The notes: generated from the letters alone by a model not told the origin. DNA of 64,000 nucleotides from Isoetes taiwanensis (GCA_021234155.1 JAJEKV010000028.1:7981421-8045420), one strand, 5' to 3'; shown: positions 25,120 to 36,744, counted from the stretch's first letter. Translations and numbers: made by a program.

Positions 25120-26700
25120 ATGTGAAGTCACCGTGATCGCGGCCGCGATTTTCATGAGAGCTCAAGACGATCGCGACCACGATATTGTTGAGTGCTCCAC
25201 GAGATTGCAGACGCGATCCTCATGGAGCACTCTTCCGAATAAGATTTCATGGCACGCGCCCCGAAGATCGCCGTTCGCGTCACGATTTTCATGAGAGTTT
25301 TCTTCAAGACGATCGCGATCCCTACTGAGATCCATACTTCTTTATGACTACATTACGAAAAGATGAACTATAGAATTAAACATGCATTATCGCAATAAAT
25401 TGCGGCCGCGATCTTCTTGAGTTGAGGGGGCTAGAACTAACCTTCTCCTCGAGATGGGCTTTGGTGCCATGGATTGTGGGCTTTAAGAATTCGTAAAGCG
25501 GCTTTTCACGACCGTGGTCGGCTGGGCGCCAGACCCGAAAGGTGCTGAATCGCCGGCCGCCGGCTACCGGGCGAAAAAATTTTCAGCTTTCTCAAAATAA
25601 ATAGTGCTCTCCTACCGCATTAAATTAATATCGCGACGCGGCGGATCTCGACGCGCCATAAATGCACGCCATTAATACGGCGGCGCAATAATTCCACACC
25701 ATTAATGCAGCCTTTAATTATGGAGACGCAACAAATTTATTTAAAATGAGGCATCTTCCCGGACAAGAGGTACTTTTAGACGACGGACCTCTAAATTCAA
25801 AATCTGCACGTTATAGGGAGAGATATAACCTCCCCCTTCCCCGGTACCAATACACCGCGTAATAAAAGCCCCCGCTGAATAAAATGTGACACACCAGAGG
25901 GACGGTTGAAGGACGGAAAAAGACAACCTGAATTTAAATTTTGAGATCTGAATTTCGCTTCTCTCGCCGGGGGAATTCCATTTTGAAATCAAGCAAGGTG
26001 TTCTGAAGGCGCCGATCTTCGTCCCGGGCGCCCATATCCGTTCTTCAAGGCGCCGACCGCTCTTCAAGGCTTAGGTCTCATCTTGAAGGCGCCGAAAGTA
26101 TCTTAAAGTCGCCAGGTACAAAATCCTAACTCCTTCTCAGATATCCAGCCAGACATTATCCAATTCAGGAGTGATTTCTGATTTGTTGTTTATGTATAGG
26201 TTATATTAGTGTTTTCACAACCTCCATGCAATTTACTCATCTCTTTTTTGGTATATGCTATTCACGGATGTGTATTTCTCTGACTAATTGAGTAATGAGG
26301 GGAGATCACAGTAACATAACAATGGTTCTGCTCCCAGGTTGACAAATCAGGATCCATTGTAATTAACAAAAAAGGCAAAGAATCGTTGTGGAAATAGCAG
26401 TTGGAATTAGTATTTACGTAAACATTTCATTTGCGAGAGTTATTCAAATATCTATTTGTTGCTCAGTTGCACCAGTTCGGATCTCTGCCTAAAAGAATCG
26501 CGACTGCGTTCCTCCGGAGCATAGGACTTATAACGCGACGCGAGCACACATCGAATAAATCGCGACTGCGATCTTGTGGAGGTAAATCCCTTAGGAAAGT
26601 GTTTTTTAAGTGGTCAGAGAAAATAGTTAGAGCTGAAAAAGGTTTGTTAGATTAGAGGAAGATTCTAGTTAGATTTGAAGGATTCAAGATGTTCACCAGA
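25120..26700. other. GC-rich palindrome-bearing region, no supported gene
   Basis: Between 25130 and 25430 the word GATCGCGxCCGCGAT and variants recur about six times, often followed by CTTCWTGAG. 25440-25720 is GC-rich, and 25620-25730 repeats CGACGCGGCG-like words. Short ORFs at 25741-26067 (-) and 26431-26655 (+) have no motif; the latter overlaps more GCGACTGCGATC words. Confidence 0.5.
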
Positions 26701-26960
26701 GTGGTCCAGAGGATCGCCTTCGCGATCTTGTTGACGTGTCATACTTGCTGAACTCATAAAATAATACTTGCTGGGCCTTGTAAGTTTTTGCCTTGTTCCT
26801 ACCAATGTGGTCCAGAGGATCGCCTTCGCGATCTTCTTGAGGTATTATGTCGTCCCTTCAGGCTGAACTCATAAAATAATACCTGTTGGGGCCTTGAGTA
26901 ATTTGCATTATTTTTTTACTAATGAGGTTCAAAGGATCGCCTTCGCGATGTTGACGAGCA
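26701..26960. repeat. Three tandem units with GATCGCCTTCGCGATC palindrome
   Basis: The unit starting GTGGTCCAGAGGATCGCC occurs at 26701 and 26807 and, diverged, at 26924 (periods 106 and 117). Units one and two carry the 16-bp inverted repeat at 26712-26727 and 26818-26833. The third (26935) has lost the last base. Units share GCTGAACTCATAAAATAATAC. A T-rich tract ending in TTTTTTTAG leads directly into the ORF at 26980, so at least the last unit may be intronic. Confidence 0.8.
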
Positions 26961-26979
26961 ATGTTGACCTTTTTTTAGG

Positions 26980-27552
26980 ATGGAATCTCTACAGTCTTTC
27001 TACTTGTTGGGGAAGAAGGTGGCTGAAGGCAGAGTGCATAACTTCAAAAACCACCACAACGTCCCTGTGCCAGACCATTTGATAGTAGTTTCTGTTGTCG
27101 TTGTCTTTGATGGGCAGATACCACTGCCGTTTCCAGAACCAGAATTAAACAAGCTAGGGGAAGCTATCGGTAGCTTCGTTCTTTGGTCCAAAAGCGACCT
27201 TCAAAATGAAATCAAAGCAGGACCCGATGTTAGCACACCACCTGGTCAAATCAAACGGATAAATTGGCAAGTCCCAGAAAATGGTTGCGAAGAAAACAGT
27301 AAATCAATTGAAGTGCAGGGGATCTGCAGAGATAAACTAGTGGAGAAGACATGCGAGTTACTGCACGAGTGCTGCAAACTGCCTTATGCTACAGGTGTCA
27401 TCATCTTCGCAGATCCTAACGATGTCGTGTCTGACATGAAGTTGGGTGAAACATGGATAGGGGTTTCTGTTATGAATTTGTTGCCCATGCCCGAAAATAT
27501 TTCTATGCTACCGCCGCTTTTGTGCGCACTGCCACAGTGCATGACTTGGTGA
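26980..27552 (+). pseudogene. DUF8039-like transposon protein fragment
   Basis: A 190-codon ORF. Residues about 32-72 read HLIVVSVVVVFDGQIPLPFP then ELNKLGEAIGSFVLWSK, matching the layout of DUF8039: a short beta region, an I(P)LPxP step, then LGxAxGxFVxWP. DUF8039 is found in plant CACTA/EnSpm-type transposon proteins. The first codons follow a TTTTTTTAG acceptor-like site, so this is probably an internal exon. The rest (EKTCELLHECCKLPYATGVI) is unassigned. It lies upstream of the DUF7869-like fragment on the same strand and may be part of one element. Confidence 0.5.
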
Positions 27553-27599
27553 GATGGCCAATAGCATTGGTTCTAGTAGACGATATTCCGGGCCAAGTC

Positions 27600-28635
27600 T
27601 AGTTTCTACCGTGAAGGAAACAGAGGTCGAGAAGGAAGCTTATGCCATCAGCCGAGGGGCGGAATAACAAAGAAAAGACAATACCACATGGTGAACGGCG
27701 GGCGACCACGCCCACCCCAAACAAATGTGAAAGGAAAACCACACCTGAAGCTATCTTGCGCTTCAGTCCCTCGCCAGGCCGCTTGAAGAGATGTTGTGCT
27801 AATTTCACGCTTAAAGAGGTTTCCTCCATGAGGACCTTTTACCGAACATGAAAAGCTCGAACGCATAAACTTTTGTGTACAACATGCTAGATCTTTGTTC
27901 AGAGAATGGAAGTGTGACAAAGCTAATGCTGAACAACAAGCAAGTCTGTGTGAAGGCATGGCATAGTGCTTACGGTATCCGCTTCTACATTTTACAAATG
28001 GAGGAAGCTATTTTGAGCGCCACAGATTGCGGAGCACGGAAACTCCCGTCCATGAAGCCAAGATCTCATACACACGCCCGAAGTGCCGCGGCTATCTATG
28101 TACATAGATGAAAATGCTGAAACTATGCCACATCGCTCAAAGGTTACGAGTGGGGGCACTAGAGAAAATGTGAAGAGATTACCTTCCATCTTGACTAAAA
28201 AGGACATACATCAAGAGGTAGATATTACCGTCCACGAGATGACAGGAAAACATGTTTTTTCCTCCGTCCTTCTTGTCAACGTGGAAGGAGAACCACTCTC
28301 GGAGGTAGCAATCGCTAAAAGGATAGCATTTTCTAAGTGTAATACGTATTGTGATAAAGGAGAAGCTTGCCAAGACTAGAGATCCAAGAGAAAGAAGAGA
28401 GCTTGCCGTGGAAAGGAAATCTCACATGACAGCCCAACTTTCCTCGTGCAGGAGTCTCTACTGGTCATGGAGAGCTTTGTCTCATCGATCTCTTGAACAT
28501 GCCTTAACCATTATACATGATAAAATGGATCGAATAAGACGATGGTTCCTCGCCTAGAAAAGCTAGCAAAGTCCGTATGGAGGGTGAATGGTTGAAGGTG
28601 AGTCTTACCGGGGCTCTCATGCACGCATGGTGTAG
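27600..28635 (+). pseudogene. Frameshifted middle part of the plus-strand transposon
   Basis: The plus frames between the two recognisable domains carry protein-like pieces in order: VYNMLDLCSENGSVTKLMLN (about 27877), ILTKKDIHQEVDITVHEM (about 28187) and RERRELAVERKSHM (about 28392). Stops and indels interrupt them. No separate domain was recognised. Confidence 0.4.
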
Positions 28636-29287
28636 GTGCCTTGGGCCACTTCACCCACTGGACCTCCGCCCGATGATTCAAATTTTCATGTGGGATCTTT
28701 AAATCATACCTTGAAAACACTAGAGAATCAATCTGAGGACAACCGGGGACATTTGAGAAACATAGATCATCCCGAAGCTGGGTGGGGTGGAGCAATTTTG
28801 AACACGGATGCCCTTAGGACAAAAATGGTGAATGGCACTAGAAATGATTTTATGCCTCCTATCAAGGGCCCTATGATAACAAGAAGTTGCCTAGGAGGCT
28901 TTTACTTGCAGCTAGACAATTGCTCAGTCAAAACAAGAACGTGTATCTTTTCTCCTACTTGTCATACTTGGTCCGGTTAGGTGTCTTCGATGAAAAGTAA
29001 TTGGATTCATGATGGTTGGACACACCCACGATGACATAGATGCCCTCTTTGGAAACTACTCTACTCTGTTGAGACGATCAGATGCATTGACTATTCCAGA
29101 GCTTATGCAACTCTTCAGGCAGTGTAGTTCAAAGTCTCCTTCACCCTACCTTGTGTCAGAGGTTCCCAACTGGAAAGAATTCATGAAAGGTTTTATCCCT
29201 GATAAGAAGGACCGTTTATGTGGTCATTTGGAACCTCTACTCTTTAAGTTCTGCATGAAGGATGGATGGCCACTATTATTGGGATGA
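28636..29287 (+). pseudogene. DUF7869-like transposon protein C-terminus
   Basis: At about 28910-28975 the plus strand reads LQLDNCSVK and, in the next frame, NVYLFSYLSYLVRLGVFDEK. After one more shift it reads IGFMMVGHTHDDIDALFGNY (about 28999-29060). The order LQLDNC...NKN...LxxLVxxGxF...VGHTHDDID is the conserved core of DUF7869, a family in uncharacterised eukaryotic transposase-like proteins. The His/Asp-rich VGHTHDDID block is intact. It continues LLRRSDALTIPELMQLFRQC and stops at 29287. Two frameshifts make it a pseudogene. Confidence 0.7.
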
Positions 29288-29306
29288 ATTATTGGGGTTG
29301 ACTTTA

Positions 29307-29327
29307 GCGCCATTATAATAATGGCGC
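29307..29327. repeat. Perfect 21-bp inverted repeat after the DUF7869-like stop
   Basis: GCGCCATTAT and its exact reverse complement flank a single A, 20 bp after the stop codon. It could form a hairpin in the 3' UTR or mark an element end. Confidence 0.7.
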
Positions 29328-29725
29328 GTGTATTGGACTGTTGTATACATACAAGTACAATACATCTTTTGTATGGATATGTCTATGCTTTTAAAACATG
29401 TTTTGTGGATTTTAATATGGTAGAAATTTTTGTGCTTGATTAATTCAGTTGTGATTGAAAATAGGGACTGCTTGCAGATATACTGGAAGTCGAAGAGCAC
29501 ACCCTTACACTACACTCAGGTAAGAAACATCAAACAATATTCATTGTGCTATTACATCCTTACATAGTTTATAGGTGCTCATACTATTACTATATCATAA
29601 ACAAATACAGTAGTCATCACTGATAACATTGATTGTAATACGTAGTTCATAGGTACTCATGTCATTATTATATCCTTAGCAGATACAGATTCACTCATCA
29701 TCAACACCAAAGCTTGTGATGCTAT

Positions 29726-29932
29726 TCAGCTCATATATCTCCTTATCAGGAAGCCAGTAAATGTGGACCCAACACGAGTGAGCTTCTTGCAAGCACTAGC
29801 AGGACCATCAGCTTTAGATTGAAGCCATGGATCAAGATTAATACCATTTCCAGCGCATTCGTTCAGATCGTTGTAGCTCAAGTAGCACTTGAAAGATCGG
29901 ATGTGCTCTGGACGAGGCATCGAGGAAGCCAT
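29726..29932 (-). CDS. Possible small gene or gene fragment, 68 codons
   Basis: The start context CTTCCATGGCTTCC is close to the plant translation-start consensus, and a TATA box lies about 33 bp upstream. The product begins MASSMPRPEHIRSFKCYLSY and has no recognised domain. Near the end, a shifted frame reads HIYWLPDKEIYELNSITS and GVDDE then stops, which looks more natural than the annotated end. A single indel may therefore have damaged a slightly longer protein. Confidence 0.35.
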   Translation of the reverse strand: MASSMPRPEHIRSFKCYLSYNDLNECAGNGINLDPWLQSKADGPASACKKLTRVGSTFTGFLIRRYMS

Positions 29933-29964
29933 GGAAGATGAATGACCTCTACCCCCGAGTCGAG

Positions 29965-29976
29965 CTATTTTTATAG
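29965..29976 (-). promoter_or_regulatory. TATA box for the small minus-strand ORF
   Basis: Minus-strand CTATAAAAATAG lies 33 bp before the ATG at 29932. Confidence 0.4.
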
Positions 29977-30539
29977 TGAAGTAAAATTATTGATGTGAAT
30001 TATTGGTGTAGAATGTAGGGCCATTATTGGGCTTCTACAAGTATCATGTACACGTACAAGTATACACATTATTTATATGTATATGTGTATGTTAATTACC
30101 TCATGTTTCTTGGGCTCGAGAATTAGGTAAAAGTATTTGTGCTTGAGCAAATTACGTGTGCTTAAAATTCTCAAAATTGCGTTATTTTCTCCAATTAATG
30201 AAATCCTGCTTTTGTTGGTGATTCCTGCTATCTTTGACCAAGGTCCGCAGAGTGAATATATGATCAATAGTGGAGTGTCGAGGCCAGAATCCTACCTAAG
30301 TGAGAGCCCCTCCTTTGCCCATATCATCAACTGTTGTCCAGAATTCCAGCCTGTAGTTTGGCAAAGAGTAAATTGATCAAGATGGTGTGATAATTTGCTG
30401 GGCAGTAAGGAGGGTAGAAGCACGATAGGGTGTACACATTTTTGTTTAAATTGAAGTAGAGAATGTGGGTCATTTAGGGATATTTAGAATACTTTTGTAT
30501 ATACATATGTGGCAGTTTTCCCGTTCAAATATTCTCTAT

Positions 30540-31006
30540 TTTTTGTAGTTTTATGGCACGTTGCAATTCCGTGGAAACATTCGAGATGGACTTCAGGATA
30601 TAAAGCATGCAAACAGTCATGACAAACTGGCAGCTAAACATTCCTTATTGTCAATGATATTGGAGAGAATAGTAATCTTAAGCACAAGGGAATTGCCTCC
30701 AAGATACTTCAAGTACGAGCCACTAATATGACCAAGGCTGCATTAAGGAGGAAAAGAATGGCTCTTAGTGGAGCAAATATATGGGCATTGGCTGGAAGAC
30801 AATCTAGATCAAACAAGCTTGATGAATCAACTAAAAAGTTAGTTCATTGGCTTCACAACACAAAGGTCTCTCCAAAGTACAGGGATGTGAAAAAGAAGAG
30901 GACTCTTCCAATCCAATTCTTAGGCATACCTCAAGTTAAAATCATCAATTCTTTAGTAGATATCTGGGAAGTAGGAATGTACATTTCCATTCAAATTATC
31001 TATTGA
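30540..31006 (+). pseudogene. Unrecognised transposon-like protein fragment
   Basis: An open stretch with basic character: MTKAALRRKRMALSGANIWA, then STKKLVHWLHNTKVSPKYRD. The pattern of a Trp helix followed by T(K/R)VSPNxxDV resembles N-terminal regions of some plant mobile-element proteins, from memory of family style only. No catalytic motif is visible. Confidence 0.3.
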
Positions 31007-31009
31007 AAT

Positions 31010-31930
31010 TCCTGTCCTCTATGTACACTCGCCTAATGTTTAATCATTTTAGTAAAAATGTTTAGGTAATGCATTATACTATTTAATTACAGATCATCTT
31101 ATATGTACATTTTTTTGTTTTTACTCTCTTCTAGAACAACTCCTATTTGATATACATGCATAGGAGTGTTTATTCCATACTCAAGCATAAAATGCATATA
31201 AACTACATTCTTTAGTATAAGCATAGAATATATTTTTACACAATATAAAAGTTTTGGTATGTACTTAAAGAACATCTAATTCTGAGGTTTACTATGGACT
31301 TAGGCAATTGTGTATTGTAGATATGTTCTTACCTATACATTTTGAGTACTAACATGTACCTTTTGTATAGAACTATGCACTTTGAGAGTTATAGAAGACT
31401 TTGTGATGCACATATGTACCTAAAAGTTTGTTAATTTATCAAATGTACATGGGATGAATTGATGTGGTTCTTTTCTAATGGTAGGGCAAAAGTATGCTGG
31501 TGGGTATCAAATAAATGCGGTTCAGCACCCAGCACCAGCACCCTTCATACTTTTTTTTCCACCGTTCACCAATTATAGTCTAACCTATTTTATGCCCGTC
31601 ACTTCATATAGGCCGTACCCGTTCTAATCATAACCTGCTTACCGCCCACTGTAAGTAATGAATGTGACCCAAAGGGTAGCGAATTTTGAATTTGTAAATT
31701 GCAACCGTCTGTCTGTTCCCCAACTTTTGCTACTCCGGCCAAATAGCCCGCGGAGAAGAAGCTCGAGAATTTCCACATTCACTCTAGTATTCCAAAACTC
31801 AAACGCACTATGGTGAAGAAGGTTGTTAATCCGCCGGCTCAGCCAGTAATTCCAACGGATGCCATGCGCAGGATAAGCAAAATGCACTGCCAATTTTGAT
31901 ATGGGATTAGGGTGCCCTGTTAATTTATTT
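31010..31930. other. AT-rich stretch, no gene
   Basis: No coding signal up to about 31620. A short GC-richer block at 31640-31890 has an 84-codon minus ORF with no motif. A T-rich tract ending TTTCTTCCAG at 31947 looks like a 3' splice site for the next ORF. Confidence 0.4.
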
Positions 31931-31947
31931 TTCTTGCTTTCTTCCAG

Positions 31948-32981
31948 CCCAGAAGGAACGTGCCCCTAAGAACGGACCTGGCTGATTGCCGAACAGAGGA
32001 GGACTTCCATGCTTATGCGGATCTACCAAACGAGGGTGTACATCCCTCTCAATTTCGAACGGATGTCATTTCTGCTGCAGAGTATAACGAGGTTTGGGAT
32101 ACTAATGGTGTCATTCCCAACAAAATATCAATTGACAAAGTAAGCCCAGAGCATGAAGAAGCTTTAATTGAACTGCTGAGCAAGATATACCCAGAAGGGT
32201 TGAAGAATAGAGAAGTAAGGAAGACAGTTTCCTATTTATTTGCATTCAACAACTGCTAGAGGGCCAAGCAGGATCCAGAAAATTTCAAGGTTAATTTGGC
32301 AGCAGTGGCAGCAAAAAGTAGGGCCGTTTCGAGCAACGTTAAGAGTGAACCCAACACCAGCGGCCCTGTGAGCATGCAGAGCCCAGCAAATCATAGCAGA
32401 CAACAGCACCTGAAAGCATAGCAGAAATGCCAGCCTCAGCAGGCACTGGTTAAAATTAGAAGGGAGGTTGTCATTCAGGAGTACTACAATGTGCCCAGCA
32501 GCGTTCTCAGCTTATGGAGAAAATATTGCCTGCCTGGAAAGCATGATCCAAGGTATGCAGGATGCCCTAAAAATGCAACAGAGTGATCTAGTGTCCAAGA
32601 AGGAACTAGTTGCACAATCTCAGGCAAAGGGCACCTTCTTCTCGGCTGTAGAGGGGAGGTTGCAGACCATAAAGGACAATATTGCACATCTTCAAGCACT
32701 GTCAGATCCTAATGCAGGTGCCTCTGCTGAGATTCATTCTTTGGAGAGGGAGAAAAATATGGCAGAGTATATGCTGAAGTCCCTCATTGAAATGGGGGGT
32801 GGGCCAATAGATAAAACCATGGTACAAAAGGTGGTTGCACTAACTGCTGAGATTGCCAACAACGAGTCGCTCCTTGCAAAAGCCCAGCAGCACTTACAGA
32901 ATGTCACCAGGCTGAGGGAGATGACCAAGAGAAATGATCAGCTGGTCAGCATCACTCCAATACCATTCCGATTGCCAATTG
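31948..32981 (+). pseudogene. Broken gene encoding a coiled-coil protein
   Basis: It begins after a TTTCTTCCAG acceptor. The first part (31960-32259) reads TDLADCRTEEDFHAYADLPN and VSPEHEEALIELLSKIYPEG, then meets a stop. The same frame continues to about 32420, then the frame shifts to 32468. The second part is alpha-helical and rich in Gln, Lys and Glu (MIQGMQDALKMQQSDLVSKK, LAKAQQHLQNVTRLREM), a likely coiled coil. The ORF runs past 32981 to 33052 only because it reads into the transposon's inverted repeat. It could be a host gene or another element's structural protein. Family unknown. Confidence 0.45.
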
Positions 32982-33017
32982 AACAAGGTGACCTAGCAAA
33001 CGCACTAATGACTTGTG
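32982..33017 (+). repeat. Element 1 left terminal inverted repeat
   Basis: Starts AACAAGGTGACCTAGC. The adjoining inner sequence (to about 33300) matches, in reverse, the inner side of element 2's right end, so this is the methyltransferase-side end of the family. Confidence 0.8.
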
Positions 33018-33980
33018 GTGCAATTGCAGATTCTTTTTTCAAAAACACATAAATTCTGCATTTTAGCCATTTTTAAAAAAAAAACAAGCCCAAAAAACGC
33101 AGTGCGCCTAAAAAAAGTCCACATTTCGAAGACAAGCAGGTTTTCTTGGTTTTGGACAAAGTAAGAAACACACTTTTTGGAGCACCAAAATGCAACTGAA
33201 AAGAGAAAAGCCTATGCGCGCATAGACATGACAGTCATTAATAAAATATATATTTCTTTAAAATAGGGCACAGAATAAACGGAGTTCAAATTTTTGCACA
33301 TAATTTTATATATCTAGTGGACAATCCTTTTGAGGTACTTCATCATCTGATCCAGAACCTTCGGGAGGCTTAGGATTAGGCCCTTGTATTTTGTCCTCAG
33401 ACAGGACGGACTTTTATCCTCTGCGACCTTAATTGGATCTTCGACGGGAATCAATTCAACATAGTCAGCTTGATCGTCAGTGTTCCCGGTAAGAGGAGGC
33501 ACAGGCTCTGAACATGAGAAGGCTGGAACACCATCCTTATCCTTGATCCCAAGTTCCTGTTTTTCGTCTGGCAAGCTGTGCAAGGAACTGATTTGTGATT
33601 TGATGTACGCCATCGATTCGCGTCGGCGCCAATGGCTACCACGATTCGCTTAAAAAGCGACGCCCCGAAAAAGCGCCAACGACCCAATCTCCAGTTATGA
33701 AACATCTCTAGAAGAGTGTTAATGAGTCTCCTCGAGGCTTCGGTAGGGATTGACAATGCGCCCCCGGTGAACTGGTCTCGGCTTTTGTAAGACTGGCTGG
33801 CATTTAAAAGCATTGCGAAAATCCATGCCAAGTAGTATTATAGTGCATTTGGCTTCTCTCCTTTGATCACGCTATGGTAGCCTATGTGAATCTGCTCCCA
33901 CACGTTGACAAGTCTAGCACCACCACCTCTCCTAATATTCGCCTTTAACCTTAACAAAGAAAGGAAACACTTCGTATTTG

Positions 33981-33994
33981 CTATGCCCGCATGG
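33981..33994 (-). repeat. Palindrome-family site in the intron before the methyltransferase exon, copy A
   Basis: CTATGCCCGCATGG on the plus strand. It is equivalent to the site at 43624-43637 in copy B. Confidence 0.7.
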
Positions 33995-34440
33995 AGAAAA
34001 CAACTAGACACTTACCATATGGCGGGCTCAGTAACCAGCCTTGCGGTGGGTCTTCATAGCCGCTTGCACCATACCGGCCCGGTTAGTGGAGTGGAAGACG
34101 ACAATCCTCCGGCGGGCGGTGTTTATCTTAACAAACCTCCCAAAAGAATCAAACTCCGCGACGTAAATGGGAGTCATCACCACCACCGTCGGGCAACTTA
34201 AACCCGTAAGGTATGTCGGCTATGCACAAGGAATAGTTGCCGGTCTCAAAGTGTGGTCAAGTTTGACACAATTTCCACGATACACCTCTGCAGACAATTT
34301 TGGCCAAACATATCAAATCTTTCAAACTCAGAAGGCACCAAACTCTGCTTTCGGCTTCTTGAGACTTTTTTTCAGCTTCCACCCTCCTCCTTAGCTAGTC
34401 CGACCATGTTTAAAAATCCTCGGCATGGGGTCTTTCTTTT

Positions 34441-34613
34441 CCGAAAAGCGAAAAAATTTGTAAGAAACAAAGCGACAACTCATCACGCTATCGCCATAGC
34501 ATGGGAGTGAGGACTTTGTGGTAGTGCTATCTTGCGCCGCATAGCACTACCACAAGGTCCTTAACGCGACATATCTATATGCGGCGCATTGCCTGCTACT
34601 AAAAAAAAAATAC
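34441..34613 (-). other. Intron 5 of copy A, containing a 50-bp hairpin
   Basis: The donor is TTAAG|GTATTT at 34613. The acceptor position shows CGG where copy B has TAG, so this acceptor is probably dead. The hairpin at 34511-34560 has 20-bp arms: plus-strand 34511-34530, and 34541-34560 whose reverse complement is GGACCTTGTGGTAGTGCTAT, with one mismatch. The loop is CTTGCGCCGC. Confidence 0.6.
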
Positions 34614-34794
34614 CTTAACTCAAGCAGCAGGAAGGAGAAACAAATGACATATCCACCAGTTGGTAAAGTTGGTCGCGTATTGATTAATTTTTTCATCTGA
34701 GGACCACGTGGGGTATAATTCCCGCACCTTCTCCCAGTTGTCGCAGTTGAGGTGAACCATTAACTGTTGTTGACAGAATGCACAATCTTTTTGG

Positions 34795-34860
34795 CTGCAA
34801 ACATTGCAAGAGGTTAATAACAAACATTGGAAAAAATGCGAGTGTGTAATGTAGGCTTAC
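34795..34860 (-). other. Intron 4 of copy A (66 bp)
   Basis: Donor ACA|GTAAGCC, acceptor ATGTTTGCAG|CCAAAAAG. In copy B the donor GT is mutated (TTAAGCC at about 44432). This intron lacks the palindrome. Confidence 0.65.
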
Positions 34861-35096
34861 TGTTTAAATTCTCTCTGCATCTCTTCCAGAGTAAACTGTT
34901 TATCAACAACCTTTTGCAGGACCTCACAAACTTTGTCAACATTTTTAAGGCCTTGCATTTCACGCCAGGCCATTATGCCCATATCCTTTTGCTTTGCGGG
35001 ATCAGTTTTTTTCCTCTTGGAATCTGTTGACTTGTCTTTAGTTTTTAAAGTGCCCTCAGAGAACATGTCAAAAATTCTTTCTTGTAGCTCCCAGAC

Positions 35097-35181
35097 CTAA
35101 CATAGAAAACAACAAGCATGTTAAAATATTTAAGAGCCATGCGGGCATAGCCAAAGGCGAAGGTCGAGAGAAAGTACTTAC
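35097..35181 (-). other. Intron 3 of copy A (85 bp) with palindrome variant
   Basis: Donor GGACGT|GTAAGTAC, acceptor CTATGTTAG|GTCTGGG. The frame continues in phase 0. It contains CTATGCCCGCATGG (plus coordinates 35137-35150). The same intron is present in copies B and C. Confidence 0.75.
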
Positions 35182-36210
35182 ACGTCCATGACGAAAAGCT
35201 AACTGAAAATAATTATCGTATTTTATAAGAGATGCTCTGGAATTTGAGGTGGAGTAAGTTAGGCAGCACTCAGTAGCGCACTGTTCTTTTAAGGCCAGGT
35301 ACAGAGCCTGGTCCTCCTTAATATCTTTCTCACCTTGGTGCTCTGAACGGAAGAGTTCATATTCCTTGTGCATGAATTTAATTTTATCCGTGAAGCTCAT
35401 ACTCATCCGATACTCATTGTCCACGTTGTGGCTCATTGCAAGCAGCTTTGCTTCTGAGTCAGTGACACCCACGTAAACAAAGGCAAAGATTTGTGAAAAG
35501 CAGTGCTCTTTTGTTTCCTTGTATAACTGCCTTCTTGCCTTGAAACTGTGGGTGCCCCCTAAAACATAGTATCTGTAGTTCTCGTCCTCTTCCTTAACGA
35601 ACAGCTCCTTATCAATTGCACTGGGCAGGATCAACTATACATATGAGGAGTTGTTGCTGATTTGGCCTGTGTCTTATTCTTTCTTTGAGTGCTGTTAAGT
35701 GGCCACTGTAAATTTTTCGGACATGCAGTTGTCTCACATCTTGCTCATCCTTTGGTGCAAGCTTTACACAGTCTACCGAGAGATGCATGATGCCGGGCAC
35801 ACGACATCTCAGCTCGATTTCCTTGCGCTTCTTAGATGCCATATCCTTTTCCTTGCTTGCTATCTTGGTGCCCGGTCCTGACGACAAAGCTTGCTTTAAG
35901 GCCTTCCTAGCAGCTTTTGAGAGCGGAGGTGATGTTGTTGTAACCAGGCCAGCCTTGTAGTAATTTTTTTAACCCTTTTTTTGGGTGGCTCCTCCTCTTC
36001 CTCCTCTACATCTTCCTCTTCAATTTCCTCTATTTCTTCCTCCTCTTCCTCATCTTCCACCACTTGCAAATTAACACTCCCCGTGACTTTGGAAAGGGTA
36101 AGTTTTGGTGCAGAGGGCATTGCATCTTTCAATAATTTAGGAACAGAGGCACTAGAAGTTAAAATAGGATCTTTGCACAAAAGCAGGTCCTTCAAAATGG
36201 TGACAAGATC

Positions 36211-36285
36211 CTGCAAAGAAACATTCTATTAGCGCAAAAAGAAAATTCAAGTTTCTTAAGCTATGCGCGCATAGACAATACTTAC
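36211..36285 (-). other. Intron 2 of copy A (75 bp) with perfect palindrome
   Basis: Donor AAAATT|GTAAGTATTG, acceptor TTTCTTTGCAG|GATCTT. Splicing keeps phase 0 (MKAKI to DLVTIL). CTATGCGCGCATAG lies at 36261-36274, close behind the donor. Confidence 0.8.
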
Positions 36286-36744
36286 AATTTTTGCTTTCAT
36301 TCTGGCCTGGATGTAACCCTGCATGTCTTCGGGAGACGACAGACTGAGCTTGAAGAAACGGGGGTCCACCGAGTAAACATGTTCAGACCCCTTAGTCGAT
36401 GTGGTGCAGTTAATATGAAACATACCGAAGAGCTCGGTATCTGTTAACCTGCCACATCTTTTGAAGCTGTCCAAGTCTTGGGGTTCTTTACCAAAACGGT
36501 CACAAATGTACAGGTACAAAAAATGCGCCGTTGCAGGCTCACCAGTTCCTCTGACAAGTAGCCACTGTTGGTCCTTACAGAAATAGGAACCGTCCTCAGT
36601 GATCATAAAAGGGTAAAAGGTGTATTGGTCCTTATTGATCATAAACATACCAAGCTCTGTTTAGTAGTTATGAGGTGGAGAGTAAAGTAATTGATGACTT
36701 CTTTAAAGATCTGCCCAAGGAGCCAGAAATCATAGACAAGGATA

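Noticed and set aside
32982-33052. C-terminus GDLANALMTCGAIADSFF as a conserved protein tail
   Set aside because: The same bases recur at four element ends in both orientations after unrelated upstream sequence, so this is the terminal repeat being read as protein.
35981-36232. Poly-Ser plus-strand ORF
   Set aside because: It is the antisense shadow of the Glu-rich stretch in exon 3 of the methyltransferase gene.
36286-36648. BAH domain in exon 2 of the methyltransferase gene
   Set aside because: A WLLVRGxGEP-like segment recalls BAH proteins, but the rest of the pattern could not be matched by eye; left unassigned.
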